DNA of 64,000 bases, from positions 734,455-798,454 of the forward strand of contig NZ_JANYMP010000001.1 of NCBI RefSeq assembly GCF_025061645.1, written 5' to 3'. Both the position numbers and the translations under genes were made by a program. How positions within the stretch are numbered: position 1 is the stretch's first letter; every line of letters starts with the position of its first letter. Shown here piece after piece: positions 41,086-49,653 of the stretch. Under the pieces are notes generated by a model that saw only the letters and a list, made by a program, of their open reading frames with translations, was not told where the DNA came from and did not search any database. Source of the DNA: Umezawaea endophytica (GTDB lineage Bacteria; Actinomycetota; Actinomycetes; Mycobacteriales; Pseudonocardiaceae).

Positions 41086-42599
41086 GGGATCTGCCTTCGC
41101 TCGGCGGTGGTGGTCGCGCGCTCGGCGAGCACGCGGTCGCGCAGGAGGGCGCGGCGGACCTTCCCGGCGTCGTCCCGGAGCGGCTCGGCCGTGCGCTCGA
41201 AGGTGCGCGGGACCTTGTAGCGGACGAGGCGTTCACGCACGTGCGCCACGAGTTCCTCGTCGCTCACCGGGGCCGAGACCTGCACGATCGCGTGCAGGAC
41301 ACTGCCGTACTCGTCATCGGGAACGCCCACCACGCAACTGGAGACCACGAGCGGGTGCTCCTCGATCGCGCTCTCCACCTCGGCCGGGTACACGTTGGCG
41401 CCGCCGACGACGACCATGTCGGCCTTGCGGTCGGCCAGGTAGAGCCAGCCGTCCCGCATCGACCCGAGGTCGCCCACCGTCTCGAAGTTCCGCTCGTCGC
41501 GGTGGGGTGACGCGCCGAGGTAGAAGTACGGACCGGACTTCTCGGCCGTGCGGCGCATCCACAGCTCGCCCACGGTCCCGTCCGGCACGACCGCGCCGTC
41601 CTCGTCGCGCACCTCGATCTCGCCGACGAGCACCCGCCCGACAGATCCGGGGTGCGAGAGCCACCCGTGGCCGTCGGTGATGACGATCGCCTGCCCCTCG
41701 GTCGCGGCGTAGAACTCCAGGAGCCGGTCGGCGCCGATCCAGTCGATCCAGAACGTCCGCAGCCACGGCGGGCAGGGCGCGGCGCCGGTCGCCACCACGG
41801 CGAGGCTGGACAGGTCGGCCGCCGCGCGGACCCGCTCGGGGAGCCGGGCGACGCGGTGCAGTTCCGTCGGCACGAGGCACGCCCACTCGACGCGGTGGCG
41901 CCCGATGAGGTCGAGGGCCCGCTCGGCGTCGAAGCGCGGCATGACCACCACGTGGCCGCCGGTGATCAGCCCGGCCGTCGCCCACAGGAACCCGGCGTTG
42001 TGCCCGAGCGGCGTGGCGACGAGCACCGTGCTCCCCGGACGCATCCGGACGAGCGGCATCAGGGGCACCAGCGCGTCGGCGGTCGCGGGCTGGTCGCCCA
42101 CGATGACCTTGGGGACGCCCGTGCTGCCGCCGGAGGTCGGGGCCTTCCACCACCGCGACACGAGCAGCGGCAACGGGCCGTCGTCCAGCGCGGCGTCCGG
42201 CTCGAACCCGACGGGGACCGACGGCGCGCCGGCGCCCGCGTCGAGACCGACGACGAGCGCGGGCCGGACGACGTCGACGATCGCCGCCAGTTCGCGGGCT
42301 GGCAGGCGGGACGACACGGGCTGGGGTGTGGCGCCGAGCTTCCAGACGGCGAGCACGGCCTCGATGAACGCGCTGCCCGACGGCAGCCCGACGGTCACGA
42401 ACGCGCCTTCGCCGACGCCGAGCGCCGCGTACGCGCGGGCCAGGCGGTTGCTGCGCCGGTCGAGTTCGCCGCGGGTCAGCGAGCCGCGGTCGTCGGTGAG
42501 CGCGACGACGTCGGGGCTCTCCTCCGCGAGGCGGCGGACGGCCGTGACGAAGGGGGTGCCGGGGTCGAGGATCTCGCTGTGCCGGGCGGTGTCGGACAT
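41082..42599 (-). CDS. acyl-CoA synthetase (AMP-forming ligase)
   Basis: This 505-residue adenylate-forming enzyme has the P-loop-like TSGGSTGVPKV, the acceptor motif YAATEGQ, the hinge region LYLADRKADMVVVGGANVYP and the C-terminal Lys region (DDAGKVRR). It should activate a carboxylic acid to its CoA thioester. The ATG at 42599 has GGAGG. A copy of the TetR operator lies 59 bp upstream. It heads an operon with the esterase. Substrates may be aromatic, fatty or steroid-derived; the thiolase/MaoC/SDR set across the TetR gene points to side-chain shortening. Confidence 0.9.
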   Translation of the reverse strand: MSDTARHSEILDPGTPFVTAVRRLAEESPDVVALTDDRGSLTRGELDRRSNRLARAYAALGVGEGAFVTVGLPSGSAFIEAVLAVWKLGATPQPVSSRLPARELAAIVDVVRPALVVGLDAGAGAPSVPVGFEPDAALDDGPLPLLVSRWWKAPTSGGSTGVPKVIVGDQPATADALVPLMPLVRMRPGSTVLVATPLGHNAGFLWATAGLITGGHVVVMPRFDAERALDLIGRHRVEWACLVPTELHRVARLPERVRAAADLSSLAVVATGAAPCPPWLRTFWIDWIGADRLLEFYAATEGQAIVITDGHGWLSHPGSVGRVLVGEIEVRDEDGAVVPDGTVGELWMRRTAEKSGPYFYLGASPHRDERNFETVGDLGSMRDGWLYLADRKADMVVVGGANVYPAEVESAIEEHPLVVSSCVVGVPDDEYGSVLHAIVQVSAPVSDEELVAHVRERLVRYKVPRTFERTAEPLRDDAGKVRRALLRDRVLAERATTTAERRQIP

Positions 42600-42657
42600 C
42601 GGCCCTCCGGTCGAGGCGTCGGTGCGTCGATCGCCAGCCAACCGTGGTCCAGCCGAA

Positions 42658-42678
42658 TAGTCAAGGCATACTAGTCAG
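42658..42678. promoter_or_regulatory. TetR operator copy 1 (ligase/esterase promoter)
   Basis: On the minus strand CTGACTAGTATGCCTTGACT plus A. It matches 43323-43343 at 19 of 21 positions. It contains TGACTA twice, 14 bp apart. It lies 59 bp upstream of the ligase start. Confidence 0.75.
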
Positions 42679-42696
42679 CACGTCCCAATTGTGCCG

Positions 42697-43302
42697 TCAC
42701 TCGCCGAGCGCCGAGTGGGCGAGGCCGCGCCACAGCGCGCGGTTCGGGTCCCTCCGGTGGTCGCGCGGCTCGAACGCGTAGGTCAGCGCGACGCCGCGCA
42801 TGCTAGAGATCAGCAGGGCGGTGAGGTCGCCGAAGGCGGGGTGGGCCGCGCGGCGCGCCCCGAACAGCGCGGGGAGCACCTGCTCGCGGATGACCTTCAT
42901 CAGGGCGTGCTCGTGCGGCGCGAGGGCGGCGGCCAGGTCGGGGTTGTGCGCGGCGCCGAACCAGAGTTCGCGCGACGCGATGAACAGGGGCCCGTGGTAG
43001 GTGTCCCACAGGGCGTCGACCGCCTCGTCGAGGCTCCCCGACGAGGACTCGCCGAACGTCGCGATGGCGACCATGCGCTCCGCGGCGAGGTGCTTCATGG
43101 CCGCCACCAGCAGGTCGTCGCGCACCGGGAACTGGTGCAGCAGGCTGCCGCGCGAGACGCCCGCGCGCTGCTGGATGCGCGAGGTCGTCGTCGCCTGGTA
43201 GCCGTCCTCGGCGAGGCACTCGACCGCGGCCCGGAGGATGCGCTCGCGCGTGTCCCACGCTCGCTGCTGCACGGGGAGGGGCGCGCCTGCCGAGGTAACC
43301 AT
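42697..43302 (-). CDS. TetR-family regulator of the ligase and thiolase operons
   Basis: This 201-residue repressor has the TetR HTH (RILRAAVECLAEDGYQATTTSRIQQRAGVSRGSLLHQFP) and a helical ligand domain. The gene lies between two divergent catabolic operons and is flanked on both sides by almost the same 21-bp sequence. It thus very likely represses itself, the ligase/esterase operon and the thiolase operon together. The inducer is probably the substrate or a CoA intermediate. The ATG at 43302 is the only good start near the HTH. Confidence 0.92.
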   Translation of the reverse strand: MVTSAGAPLPVQQRAWDTRERILRAAVECLAEDGYQATTTSRIQQRAGVSRGSLLHQFPVRDDLLVAAMKHLAAERMVAIATFGESSSGSLDEAVDALWDTYHGPLFIASRELWFGAAHNPDLAAALAPHEHALMKVIREQVLPALFGARRAAHPAFGDLTALLISSMRGVALTYAFEPRDHRRDPNRALWRGLAHSALGE

Positions 43303-43322
43303 CCGCGCAGCATAACCATCGC

Positions 43323-43343
43323 TTGACTAGTACGCCTTGACTA
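43323..43343. promoter_or_regulatory. TetR operator copy 2 (TetR/thiolase promoter)
   Basis: TTGACTAGTACGCCTTGACT plus A, with TGACTA repeated 14 bp apart, lies between the TetR start (43302) and the thiolase start (43410). Same sequence as copy 1 apart from two bases. Confidence 0.75.
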
Positions 43344-43409
43344 ATTCCATCGGTGGGGGTCATAGTCGCCGTGGTCGCCGATCGGCGGCCCGCAGCGAAG
43401 GAGATCCGC

Positions 43410-44591
43410 ATGGGCGCAGCCGTCATCGCCGGGGTGGGGATGGTGCCGTTCACCAAACCGAGCGCCGGGGCGCGGTACGAGGACATGGCGGCGGGCGCGG
43501 TGCGCGCCGCGCTGAGCGACGCCGGCCTCGACTACACCGACGTCGAGCAGGCCTACGCGGGGTGGGTCTACGGCGACTCGACCTCGGGCCAGGCCGCCCT
43601 CTACGGGGTCGGGCTCACCGGCGTCCCCGTCTTCAACGTCAACAACAACTGCTCGACCGGGTCGACGGCCCTGTTCCTGGCCCGCCAGGCCGTCGAGTCC
43701 GGCGCGGTCCAGTGCGCACTCGCCCTGGGGTTCGAGCAGATGACGCCCGGCGCGCTCTCGACCGCGTGGAGCGACCGCACCTCCCCCTTCGCGGCCTTCG
43801 ACGCCGTGAACGACCGCGTCCAGGGCGCTGGCGAGGGCCCGATGGCCGCGCGGTACTTCGGCGGGGCGGGCCGGGTCCACGTCGAGCGCTTCGGCACGAG
43901 GCCCGAGACGTTCGCGAAGATCTCGGTGAAGGCGCGGGCCCACGCCGCGCACAACCCCTACGCCGTGTTCCGCGACCCCGTGACGGTCGAGCAGGTGATG
44001 GCCTCGCCGATGATCCACGACCCGCTCACCCGGCTGATGTGCTGCCCTCCGACGTGCGGAGCGGCGAGCGCGGTCGTGTGCACGCCGGAGTTCGCGGCCC
44101 GGCACGGCGTCGACGCGAGCGTCGTCGTCCGCGCCCAGGCGATGACGACCGACACCCCCGGCACGTTCGAGTCCGACGACCTCCGCAAGCTCGTCGGCGC
44201 CGACATGACGCGGGCCGCGGCGCGGCAGGTCTACGAGGCGTCCGGCGTCGGGCCCCAGGACATCCGCGTGGTCGAACTCCACGACTGCTTCGCCACCAAC
44301 GAGCTGATCAGCTACGAGGCGCTCGACCTCACCCCCGAGGGCACCGGCGAGAAGTTCGTCGAGGACGGCGACAACACCTACGGCGGGCGCGTCGTGACGA
44401 ACCCGTCCGGCGGCCTGCTGTCCAAGGGGCACCCGCTCGGCGCGACCGGGCTGGCCCAGTGCGCCGAACTCGTCTGGCAGCTCCGCGGCACGGCGGGCGC
44501 GCGCCAGGTGGACGGCGTGAAACTGGCCCTGCAGCACAACATCGGCCTCGGCGGCGCCGCCGTCGTGACCCTGTACGAGAAGGTCGGCTGA
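43410..44591 (+). CDS. thiolase / SCP2-thiolase-like acyltransferase
   Basis: This 393-residue thiolase-fold enzyme has Cys81 in NNNCSTGSTA, HDCFATNE and the final GGLLSKGHPLGATG. It resembles the lipid-transfer-protein (SCP2) branch. Keeping the reactive Cys argues for true thiolysis of a 3-ketoacyl-CoA rather than the Cys-less retro-aldolase branch (Ltp2). The ATG at 43410 follows AAGGAG. Its stop overlaps the next ATG (TGATG), so it is tightly coupled to the MaoC-type genes. It should carry out the chain-shortening step. Confidence 0.88.
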   Translation: MGAAVIAGVGMVPFTKPSAGARYEDMAAGAVRAALSDAGLDYTDVEQAYAGWVYGDSTSGQAALYGVGLTGVPVFNVNNNCSTGSTALFLARQAVESGAVQCALALGFEQMTPGALSTAWSDRTSPFAAFDAVNDRVQGAGEGPMAARYFGGAGRVHVERFGTRPETFAKISVKARAHAAHNPYAVFRDPVTVEQVMASPMIHDPLTRLMCCPPTCGAASAVVCTPEFAARHGVDASVVVRAQAMTTDTPGTFESDDLRKLVGADMTRAAARQVYEASGVGPQDIRVVELHDCFATNELISYEALDLTPEGTGEKFVEDGDNTYGGRVVTNPSGGLLSKGHPLGATGLAQCAELVWQLRGTAGARQVDGVKLALQHNIGLGGAAVVTLYEKVG

Positions 44592-45034
44592 TGGCGGTCG
44601 ACCTCGCCCGCGCGCTCGCCCGGCCGATCGAGCCGGTGGTGGCGCTGGTGGAGCGCGGCAGGCTGCGGGCGTTCGCCCGCGCGATCGGGGACACCGACCC
44701 GGTCCACTCCGACGTCGAGGCCGCGCGCGCCGCGGGTCACCCCGACGTGCTCGCGCCGCCCACGTTCCTCTTCTCGCTGGAGCTGGAGACCGACCCGCCC
44801 CTGGGGTGGCTCACCGACCTCGGCGTCGACCTGCGCGGGGTGCTGCACGGCGAGCAGTCGTTCACCTACCACCGCGACGTGCACGCGGGTGACACCATCG
44901 AGTGCCGCAGACGGGTGTCCAACGCCTACGCGAAGTCCCCGACCCGCGACTTCCTGGTCAAGCACACCGACTTCCTGCGCGGCGGCGAACTCGTGGCCGA
45001 GGCGGAAGCCGTCGTCATCGTGACCGCGCCGTGA
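44591..45034 (+). CDS. MaoC-like hydratase subunit, N-terminal (FAS1-like) type
   Basis: This 147-residue hot-dog protein has VERGRLRAFARAIGDTDPVHSDVEAARAAGHPDVLAPPTF, the pattern of MaoC-dehydratase-N domains. Such chains often lack a complete active site and pair with a catalytic MaoC chain; the next gene provides one. The pair would hydrate an enoyl-CoA with a bulky acyl group, as in ChsH1/ChsH2 of steroid catabolism. It overlaps the thiolase by one base and the next gene by four. Confidence 0.85.
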   Translation: MAVDLARALARPIEPVVALVERGRLRAFARAIGDTDPVHSDVEAARAAGHPDVLAPPTFLFSLELETDPPLGWLTDLGVDLRGVLHGEQSFTYHRDVHAGDTIECRRRVSNAYAKSPTRDFLVKHTDFLRGGELVAEAEAVVIVTAP

Positions 45035-45426
45035 GCCCCCGCGTCGAAGCGGGCACCACGCTCCCCGCCCTCGCCCTCCCTCCCGTCTCGCGCACGACCC
45101 TCGCCCTCTTCGCGGGCGCGTCCGGCGACACCAACCCCATCCACGTCGACCTGGACGTGGCGCGCTCGGCGGGTCTCGACGACGTCTTCGCGCACGGGAT
45201 GCTCTCCATGGCCTACCTCGGCAGGCTCCTCACCGGGTGGGTGCCGGGGAGCAGGCTGCGCTCCTGGCGCGTCCGCTTCACCGCGATCACCCCCGTGCTG
45301 TCGTCCCCGCGCTGCGAGGGCGTCGTGACGGCCGTCGACGACGGCGTCGCGACGGTCGAGCTGTCCGTGCGCCTGGAGGACGGCACCACCACCCTGCGCG
45401 GCACCGCCCTCGTCGCCCTCCCCTGA
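45031..45426 (+). CDS. MaoC-like enoyl-CoA hydratase, catalytic subunit
   Basis: This 131-residue hot-dog hydratase has the hydratase-2 motif SGDTNPIHVDLDVARSAG, with catalytic Asp and His, and FAHGMLSMAYLG. It should hydrate a 2-enoyl-CoA together with the preceding chain. The GTG start at 45031 overlaps the previous stop (GTGA); an earlier in-frame start would lie inside that gene. The SDR downstream would oxidise the resulting 3-hydroxyacyl-CoA. Confidence 0.87.
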   Translation: MSPRVEAGTTLPALALPPVSRTTLALFAGASGDTNPIHVDLDVARSAGLDDVFAHGMLSMAYLGRLLTGWVPGSRLRSWRVRFTAITPVLSSPRCEGVVTAVDDGVATVELSVRLEDGTTTLRGTALVALP

Positions 45427-45443
45427 CCACTGGAAGGTTCCCC

Positions 45444-46268
45444 ATGCGCTTGCAGGACCGCACCGCGATCGTGACCGGCTCCGGCCGCGGCATCGGCCGG
45501 GAGATCGCGCTCAAACTGGCCCGCGAGGGCGCGAACGTGGTCGTCAACGACGTCGACGCCGAGCCCGCCGCCGACACCGTCGCCGCGATCGTCGGCGCGG
45601 GCGGCCACGCCGTCGCGTGCGTCGGGTCGGTCACCGAGGACGGCTTCGCCGAGCGCTTCGTGCGCACGGCCGTCGAGAGCTTCGGCGGCCTCGACATCAT
45701 CGTCAACAACGCCGGCTACACGTGGGACAACGTCATCCAGAAGATGACCGACGACCAGTGGCGGGCCATCGTCGACGTCCACCTCATGGCGCCCTTCCGC
45801 ATCTTGCGCGCCGCGCAGCCGGTGATCTCGGCCGCGGCGAAGGCGGAGGCCGCCTCGACCGGACGCGCGCGGGCCCGCAAGGTCGTCAACATCGCCTCGG
45901 TCGCGGGCCTCGCGGGCAACGCCGGCCAGGCCAACTACGCCGCCGCGAAGGCGGGCGTGACGGGCCTGGGCCGCACCCTCGCCAAGGAGTGGGGCCGCTA
46001 CAACGTCACCGTCAACACCGTCGCGTTCGGCCTCATCCAGACCCGCCTGACCGAGGCGTCCGCCGGGGAGCGCGAGATCGACGTCGACGGGCGGCGCGTC
46101 AAGGTCGGCGTCAACCCCGCCATCCTGGAGGCGGCGGCCTCGCTCATCCCGCTCGGCCGCGCGGGCACGCCCGTCGAGGCCGCCAACGCCGTCTTCCTGT
46201 TCTGCACCGAGGAATCGGACTACATCAGCGGCGAGACCGTCGTCTGTGGCGGTGGCTGGCGGGGGTGA
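45444..46268 (+). CDS. SDR 3-hydroxyacyl-CoA dehydrogenase-like (FabG/17-beta-HSD4 type)
   Basis: This 274-residue short-chain dehydrogenase has TGSGRGIG, NNAGYTWDN, an active site NYAAAK and a C-terminal CGGGWRG. It resembles the dehydrogenase part of multifunctional enzyme 2 and FabG-type enzymes. In this operon it fits oxidation of 3-hydroxyacyl-CoA between hydratase and thiolase. It starts 17 bp after the hydratase stop (GGAAGG ribosome site) and closes the operon, stopping 9 bp from the convergent PobA-like gene. Confidence 0.9.
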   Translation: MRLQDRTAIVTGSGRGIGREIALKLAREGANVVVNDVDAEPAADTVAAIVGAGGHAVACVGSVTEDGFAERFVRTAVESFGGLDIIVNNAGYTWDNVIQKMTDDQWRAIVDVHLMAPFRILRAAQPVISAAAKAEAASTGRARARKVVNIASVAGLAGNAGQANYAAAKAGVTGLGRTLAKEWGRYNVTVNTVAFGLIQTRLTEASAGEREIDVDGRRVKVGVNPAILEAAASLIPLGRAGTPVEAANAVFLFCTEESDYISGETVVCGGGWRG

Positions 46269-46289
46269 CCGGGCCCGCTAGTTCACCCC
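46262..46289. terminator. weak bidirectional hairpin over converging stops
   Basis: GGGGTGA and TCACCCC, 14-base loop, include the stop of the SDR gene and the last codons of the convergent monooxygenase gene. Confidence 0.4.
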
Positions 46290-47453
46290 GGCGCTGAGTT
46301 CGCTGAAGAGGCGGTTCGCCGCGGGAGAGGTGAACTGGCGTTCCAGTTCGGCGCGGGCGACCTGCTTGCGGAACTCCCCCGCGTAGCTCGCGTCGCCCGC
46401 GTTGTGCATGAGTTCGGTGATCCACGTCGCGAACGCCTGGTAGTTCCAGACGTGCCGCAGGCAGGTCTCCGAGTAGGCGTCGACCAGGCTCGGGTCGTCC
46501 TCCCGGACCTGGTGGATGACGGCGCGGGCGAACACCTCGGCGTCGTGCAGGGCCAGGTGGATCCCCTTGGCGCTCATCGGGGGCACGAGGTGCGCCGCGT
46601 CGCCGAGCAGGTGCAGCCTGCCGTGGCTCATCGGGCTGTGCACCACGCCGCGCAGGGGCACGAGCCGCTTGTCGACGATCCGGCCGGTCGCGACCGGCGT
46701 GCCGAAGCGGGCTTCCAGCTCGCTCCAGATCCGCTCGTCCGGCCACTGCTCCAGGGTGTCGCCGGGCGGGCACTGGAGGTAGAGGCGGCTGGCGTTCGCG
46801 CCGCGCGGGATCAGCCCCGCGAGGCCGCGGGAGTGGATCGCCATGCCCGAGGGGTGGGCGGGCACCTCGGCCAGGACGCTCAGCCAGGCGTACCCGAACT
46901 CGTGCGAGTGGCGGGTGAGGACGCCCGCGGGGATGGTCGTCCGGCTGACGCCTCGGTCGCCGTCGCAGCCCGCGACGAAGTCGCACGCGACGACCCTCGT
47001 CGCCCCGGTGGTGTCCCGGTAGCGCACTGTGGGGTGGTCGCCGTCGCACCCCTCCGGGGACACGTCGGCGGCCTCGAAGCGGAGGTCGCCGCCCTCGCGG
47101 AGGAAGACGTCCGTGAGGTTCCGGACGAGGACCTGCTGGGGGCAGAAGAGGCTGTCGTCGTGGTCGTCGTCCCCGAAGTCGACCGGCATCTCCTCGCCGT
47201 CGATCCAGAACCCGCTCCGGGCCTCGGGGATGGGATCGCCCTCCAGCACCTCGCCGAGCCCCCACTCGCGGAACATCCGCACGCCGAAGCTGTCGATCGT
47301 CCCGGCCCGCTGCCTGGCCTCGACGTGCGCGCGGCCGTGCTTCTCCAGGATGACGCAGCCGATTCCGTTGCGCAGCAGGAAGTTGCCGAGCGCGAGTCCG
47401 GCGACTCCCGCTCCCACAACGACTACCGCGGTCCTGTCAGTCATGTCGGTCAT
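46278..47453 (-). CDS. pobA: FAD-dependent 4-hydroxybenzoate 3-monooxygenase-like enzyme
   Basis: This 391-residue group A flavin monooxygenase has the FAD fingerprint VVGAGVAGLALG, the DG-type motif VAGCDGDRG, and LLGDAAHLVPPMSAKGIHLALHD. Length and the string RQRAGTIDSFGVRMF at the position of PobA's RAGVLEQ agree with p-hydroxybenzoate hydroxylase, which makes protocatechuate using NAD(P)H and oxygen. Closely related enzymes hydroxylate other phenolic acids, so the symbol is a best match. An AraC regulator lies upstream on the same strand. It would process 4-hydroxybenzoate released by the adjacent side-chain-shortening set. Confidence 0.82.
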   Translation of the reverse strand: MTDMTDRTAVVVVGAGVAGLALGNFLLRNGIGCVILEKHGRAHVEARQRAGTIDSFGVRMFREWGLGEVLEGDPIPEARSGFWIDGEEMPVDFGDDDHDDSLFCPQQVLVRNLTDVFLREGGDLRFEAADVSPEGCDGDHPTVRYRDTTGATRVVACDFVAGCDGDRGVSRTTIPAGVLTRHSHEFGYAWLSVLAEVPAHPSGMAIHSRGLAGLIPRGANASRLYLQCPPGDTLEQWPDERIWSELEARFGTPVATGRIVDKRLVPLRGVVHSPMSHGRLHLLGDAAHLVPPMSAKGIHLALHDAEVFARAVIHQVREDDPSLVDAYSETCLRHVWNYQAFATWITELMHNAGDASYAGEFRKQVARAELERQFTSPAANRLFSELSAGVN

Positions 47454-47573
47454 GTGTTCGGTGGCTCCTCGCTGAAGGCGGTGGTGCGTCGGTCTCCACT
47501 GTGGACTCGACAGCGGTCGCCACCAACCGGTGGGAAGACGCCGAATACCGGAAACCCGCCAACTTCACGCGCC

Positions 47574-48341
47574 CTACCGCTCGCGCAGGCCCGCCTGGTA
47601 GCGGCCGGGGGTCTGGCCGACGACCTCGGTGAACGCGTCGATGAAGCTCGACGGGTTGGACCACCCGCACTCCGTCGCGGTGTCGGTGACCGACCAGCCC
47701 GCGGTGAGGCGCACCAGGGCGTGGTGGACGCGCAGGATGGTGCGCCAGCGGTGGAAGCTCATGCCCAGCTCGGTCTGGAACAGCCTGCTCAGCGTGCGCT
47801 CGCTCGCCCCCGCCGCCCGTCCCAGCTCGGCCAGCGTAGTTGTCCGCGCGGGGTCCGCGTGCAGGAGGTCGGTGACGGCGCGCAGCCGGTCGTCGCGCGG
47901 TTCGGGCAGGTGCAGGGACTGCTCCGGCGGATCGGCGAGCTCGTCGATCACGACCGCGCGCAGCCGGTCGTCCGCTCCGGGGCGGACGTCCCGCCGGTCG
48001 GTCAGCGCCAGCAGCGCCTCCCGCAGCAGCGGGCTGACCGCGAACACGGCGGGGTGCGCCACGAGTCCGCCGCACAGCTCCACCGGGATGGCGACGAGTC
48101 GGGTGTCGGTCCTGCCGTAGAAGCGGTGCGAGTGGTCGAACCCCGGCGGCGTCCACGTGACCCGGTTGGCCGGGGCGACCCAGGTACCGCGTTCCGTCGT
48201 GGTCGCCAGCGCGCCCGCGGCGGCGTAGACGAGCTGTCCCTCGGTGTGCGAGTGGGTGCCGAGGTGGAAGCCGTGCGGGAGCCACCCCCGACCGCGGGGC
48301 GTCGTCCCCGCAGGCGGGGTGAGGTGGCGGGTTTCCGGCAT
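47574..48341 (-). CDS. AraC-family transcriptional regulator
   Basis: This 255-residue regulator has an N-terminal cupin-like sensor (HLGTHSHTEGQLVYAAAG) and a C-terminal pair of HTHs (LAELGRAAGASERTLSRLF...VTDTATECGWSNPSSFIDAF). It sits immediately upstream of the PobA-like gene on the same strand, so it is the natural candidate to activate it; AraC-type PobR proteins are known in other bacteria. The ATG at 48341 is chosen because residues before it do not resemble the family. Confidence 0.9.
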   Translation of the reverse strand: MPETRHLTPPAGTTPRGRGWLPHGFHLGTHSHTEGQLVYAAAGALATTTERGTWVAPANRVTWTPPGFDHSHRFYGRTDTRLVAIPVELCGGLVAHPAVFAVSPLLREALLALTDRRDVRPGADDRLRAVVIDELADPPEQSLHLPEPRDDRLRAVTDLLHADPARTTTLAELGRAAGASERTLSRLFQTELGMSFHRWRTILRVHHALVRLTAGWSVTDTATECGWSNPSSFIDAFTEVVGQTPGRYQAGLRER

Positions 48342-48361
48342 CAGGCCCCAGCCTACCGGTA

Positions 48362-49375
48362 TCAGGCCGCGCGGTCCGGCGAGCCGAACAGGACGACGGC
48401 GCGGTAGCCCTGGAGCACGGCGAACCGCTTCCCCAGGCGCGCCACCAGGAAGTCCCACGCCGCGGCCACGTCGTCGATCGCCTTCCTGTTCGTACCGAGG
48501 TCACCGGTGACCGGGGTGAAGAAGTCGTTCCAGTGCAACGGGACGACCAGCTTCGGGTCCACCGTGGACACCACCTGGCGGTAGAACTCCTCGCGGAACG
48601 CGGCGTCCTTGCCGAACGAGCCCGCCGTGCCGCAGAACAGCGCGTCGGCCCTGATCCCGTCCAGCCCACCGGGCAGGAAACCCGCCGACGCCTTGACGAG
48701 CAGCGAGTGGCCGCCTTGCTCGACCAGGAAGTCGAACGACCCGCCCTCCAGGTACTCCCCGGCCCGCGCGGGCTGCGCGAGCGGACGGGCGATGGGGGTG
48801 CCGTCGCCGCCGATCGTGCCGGGTGAGTGCTTCGACGCCAGCACGGTGACGGTGAAGTCGCCGATCCGCACCGGCCGTCCGACCTCATAGCGGGCGAGCC
48901 GCTCCTCGGGCACACCACCGCCGCGCCCGATGTTCAGCGTGGACTCCGACCCGTGCAGGACCGCGCCCGTCGACCGGGCCAGGTACGCGGCGTCGAGCGA
49001 GTGGTCGTAGTGCGAGTGCGACACGAAGACCGCGCGCACCCGGTCCGCCCCGACCCGCGCCAGCGTCCGGTCGACCTTGTCCTCGTCGGTCCGGAGGGCG
49101 CCGAACAGGGCCGTGGTGAGCGGGACGTCGGTGATGAACGCGTCGAACAGCACCTGAGTGACGCCGTCGTCCACGAGCAGCGTCGTGGTGCCGAGGAACG
49201 TGACCCGGACCTCCCCGGCGCGCAGGTCGCGGTCGTCGTCCACGAGGTGCTCCGCGTACCGCGACACGGTCCCCGACGGCTTCAGGAAAGCGACGTACCC
49301 ACCCACCGCGGCGCCCGCGGCGGCGAGGAACACCCACCGGCGGGCGGCGCCCGGCTTCTTGCGGAAGAGCGGCAT
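48362..49375 (-). CDS. membrane-anchored metallo-beta-lactamase-fold hydrolase (UlaG/NAPE-PLD-like)
   Basis: This 337-residue protein has an N-terminal membrane segment (WVFLAAAGAAVGGYVAF) and an MBL domain with SHSHYDHS as metal site and later His residues (SKHSPGTIGG, PLHWNDFF). It resembles the L-ascorbate-6-P lactonase/NAPE-PLD-type branch and probably acts on a phosphoester or lactone at the membrane. The ATG at 49375 precedes MPLFRKKP. It lies 20 bp upstream of the AraC gene, so the two may share a transcript, though their functions need not be linked. Confidence 0.85.
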   Translation of the reverse strand: MPLFRKKPGAARRWVFLAAAGAAVGGYVAFLKPSGTVSRYAEHLVDDDRDLRAGEVRVTFLGTTTLLVDDGVTQVLFDAFITDVPLTTALFGALRTDEDKVDRTLARVGADRVRAVFVSHSHYDHSLDAAYLARSTGAVLHGSESTLNIGRGGGVPEERLARYEVGRPVRIGDFTVTVLASKHSPGTIGGDGTPIARPLAQPARAGEYLEGGSFDFLVEQGGHSLLVKASAGFLPGGLDGIRADALFCGTAGSFGKDAAFREEFYRQVVSTVDPKLVVPLHWNDFFTPVTGDLGTNRKAIDDVAAAWDFLVARLGKRFAVLQGYRAVVLFGSPDRAA

Positions 49376-49653
49376 GACGGCGTCCGTTCCACTCGGGGCT
49401 GCGAGAGCTGGCAGCACCAGTGAAGCAAAGCGGGCCAAGGAGCCGGTCGACCGCGGTGCGCGGCGACCGGTGAGCAGGACCCGACCTCGGGGAAGCTCGA
49501 CGACGGCCCGTCCCACCACCGTCCCGCAGGCCGCCGGTCCCCTTAGGTCGGAGGCGGTGGGACGTCCCGCCGTCCCGGCTCGGGCGGTGCGACGCCCTGG
49601 CACGCCCGGAGGGTGCCACCGTGCACTGACTCACCATCCCCGAAAGGACGACG

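Noticed and set aside
44591..45426. Assignment of the thiolase/MaoC set to the cholesterol ChsH1-ChsH2-Ltp2 retro-aldolase system
   Set aside because: The thiolase keeps its reactive Cys and no ChsE-type acyl-CoA dehydrogenases are nearby; true thiolysis fits better.
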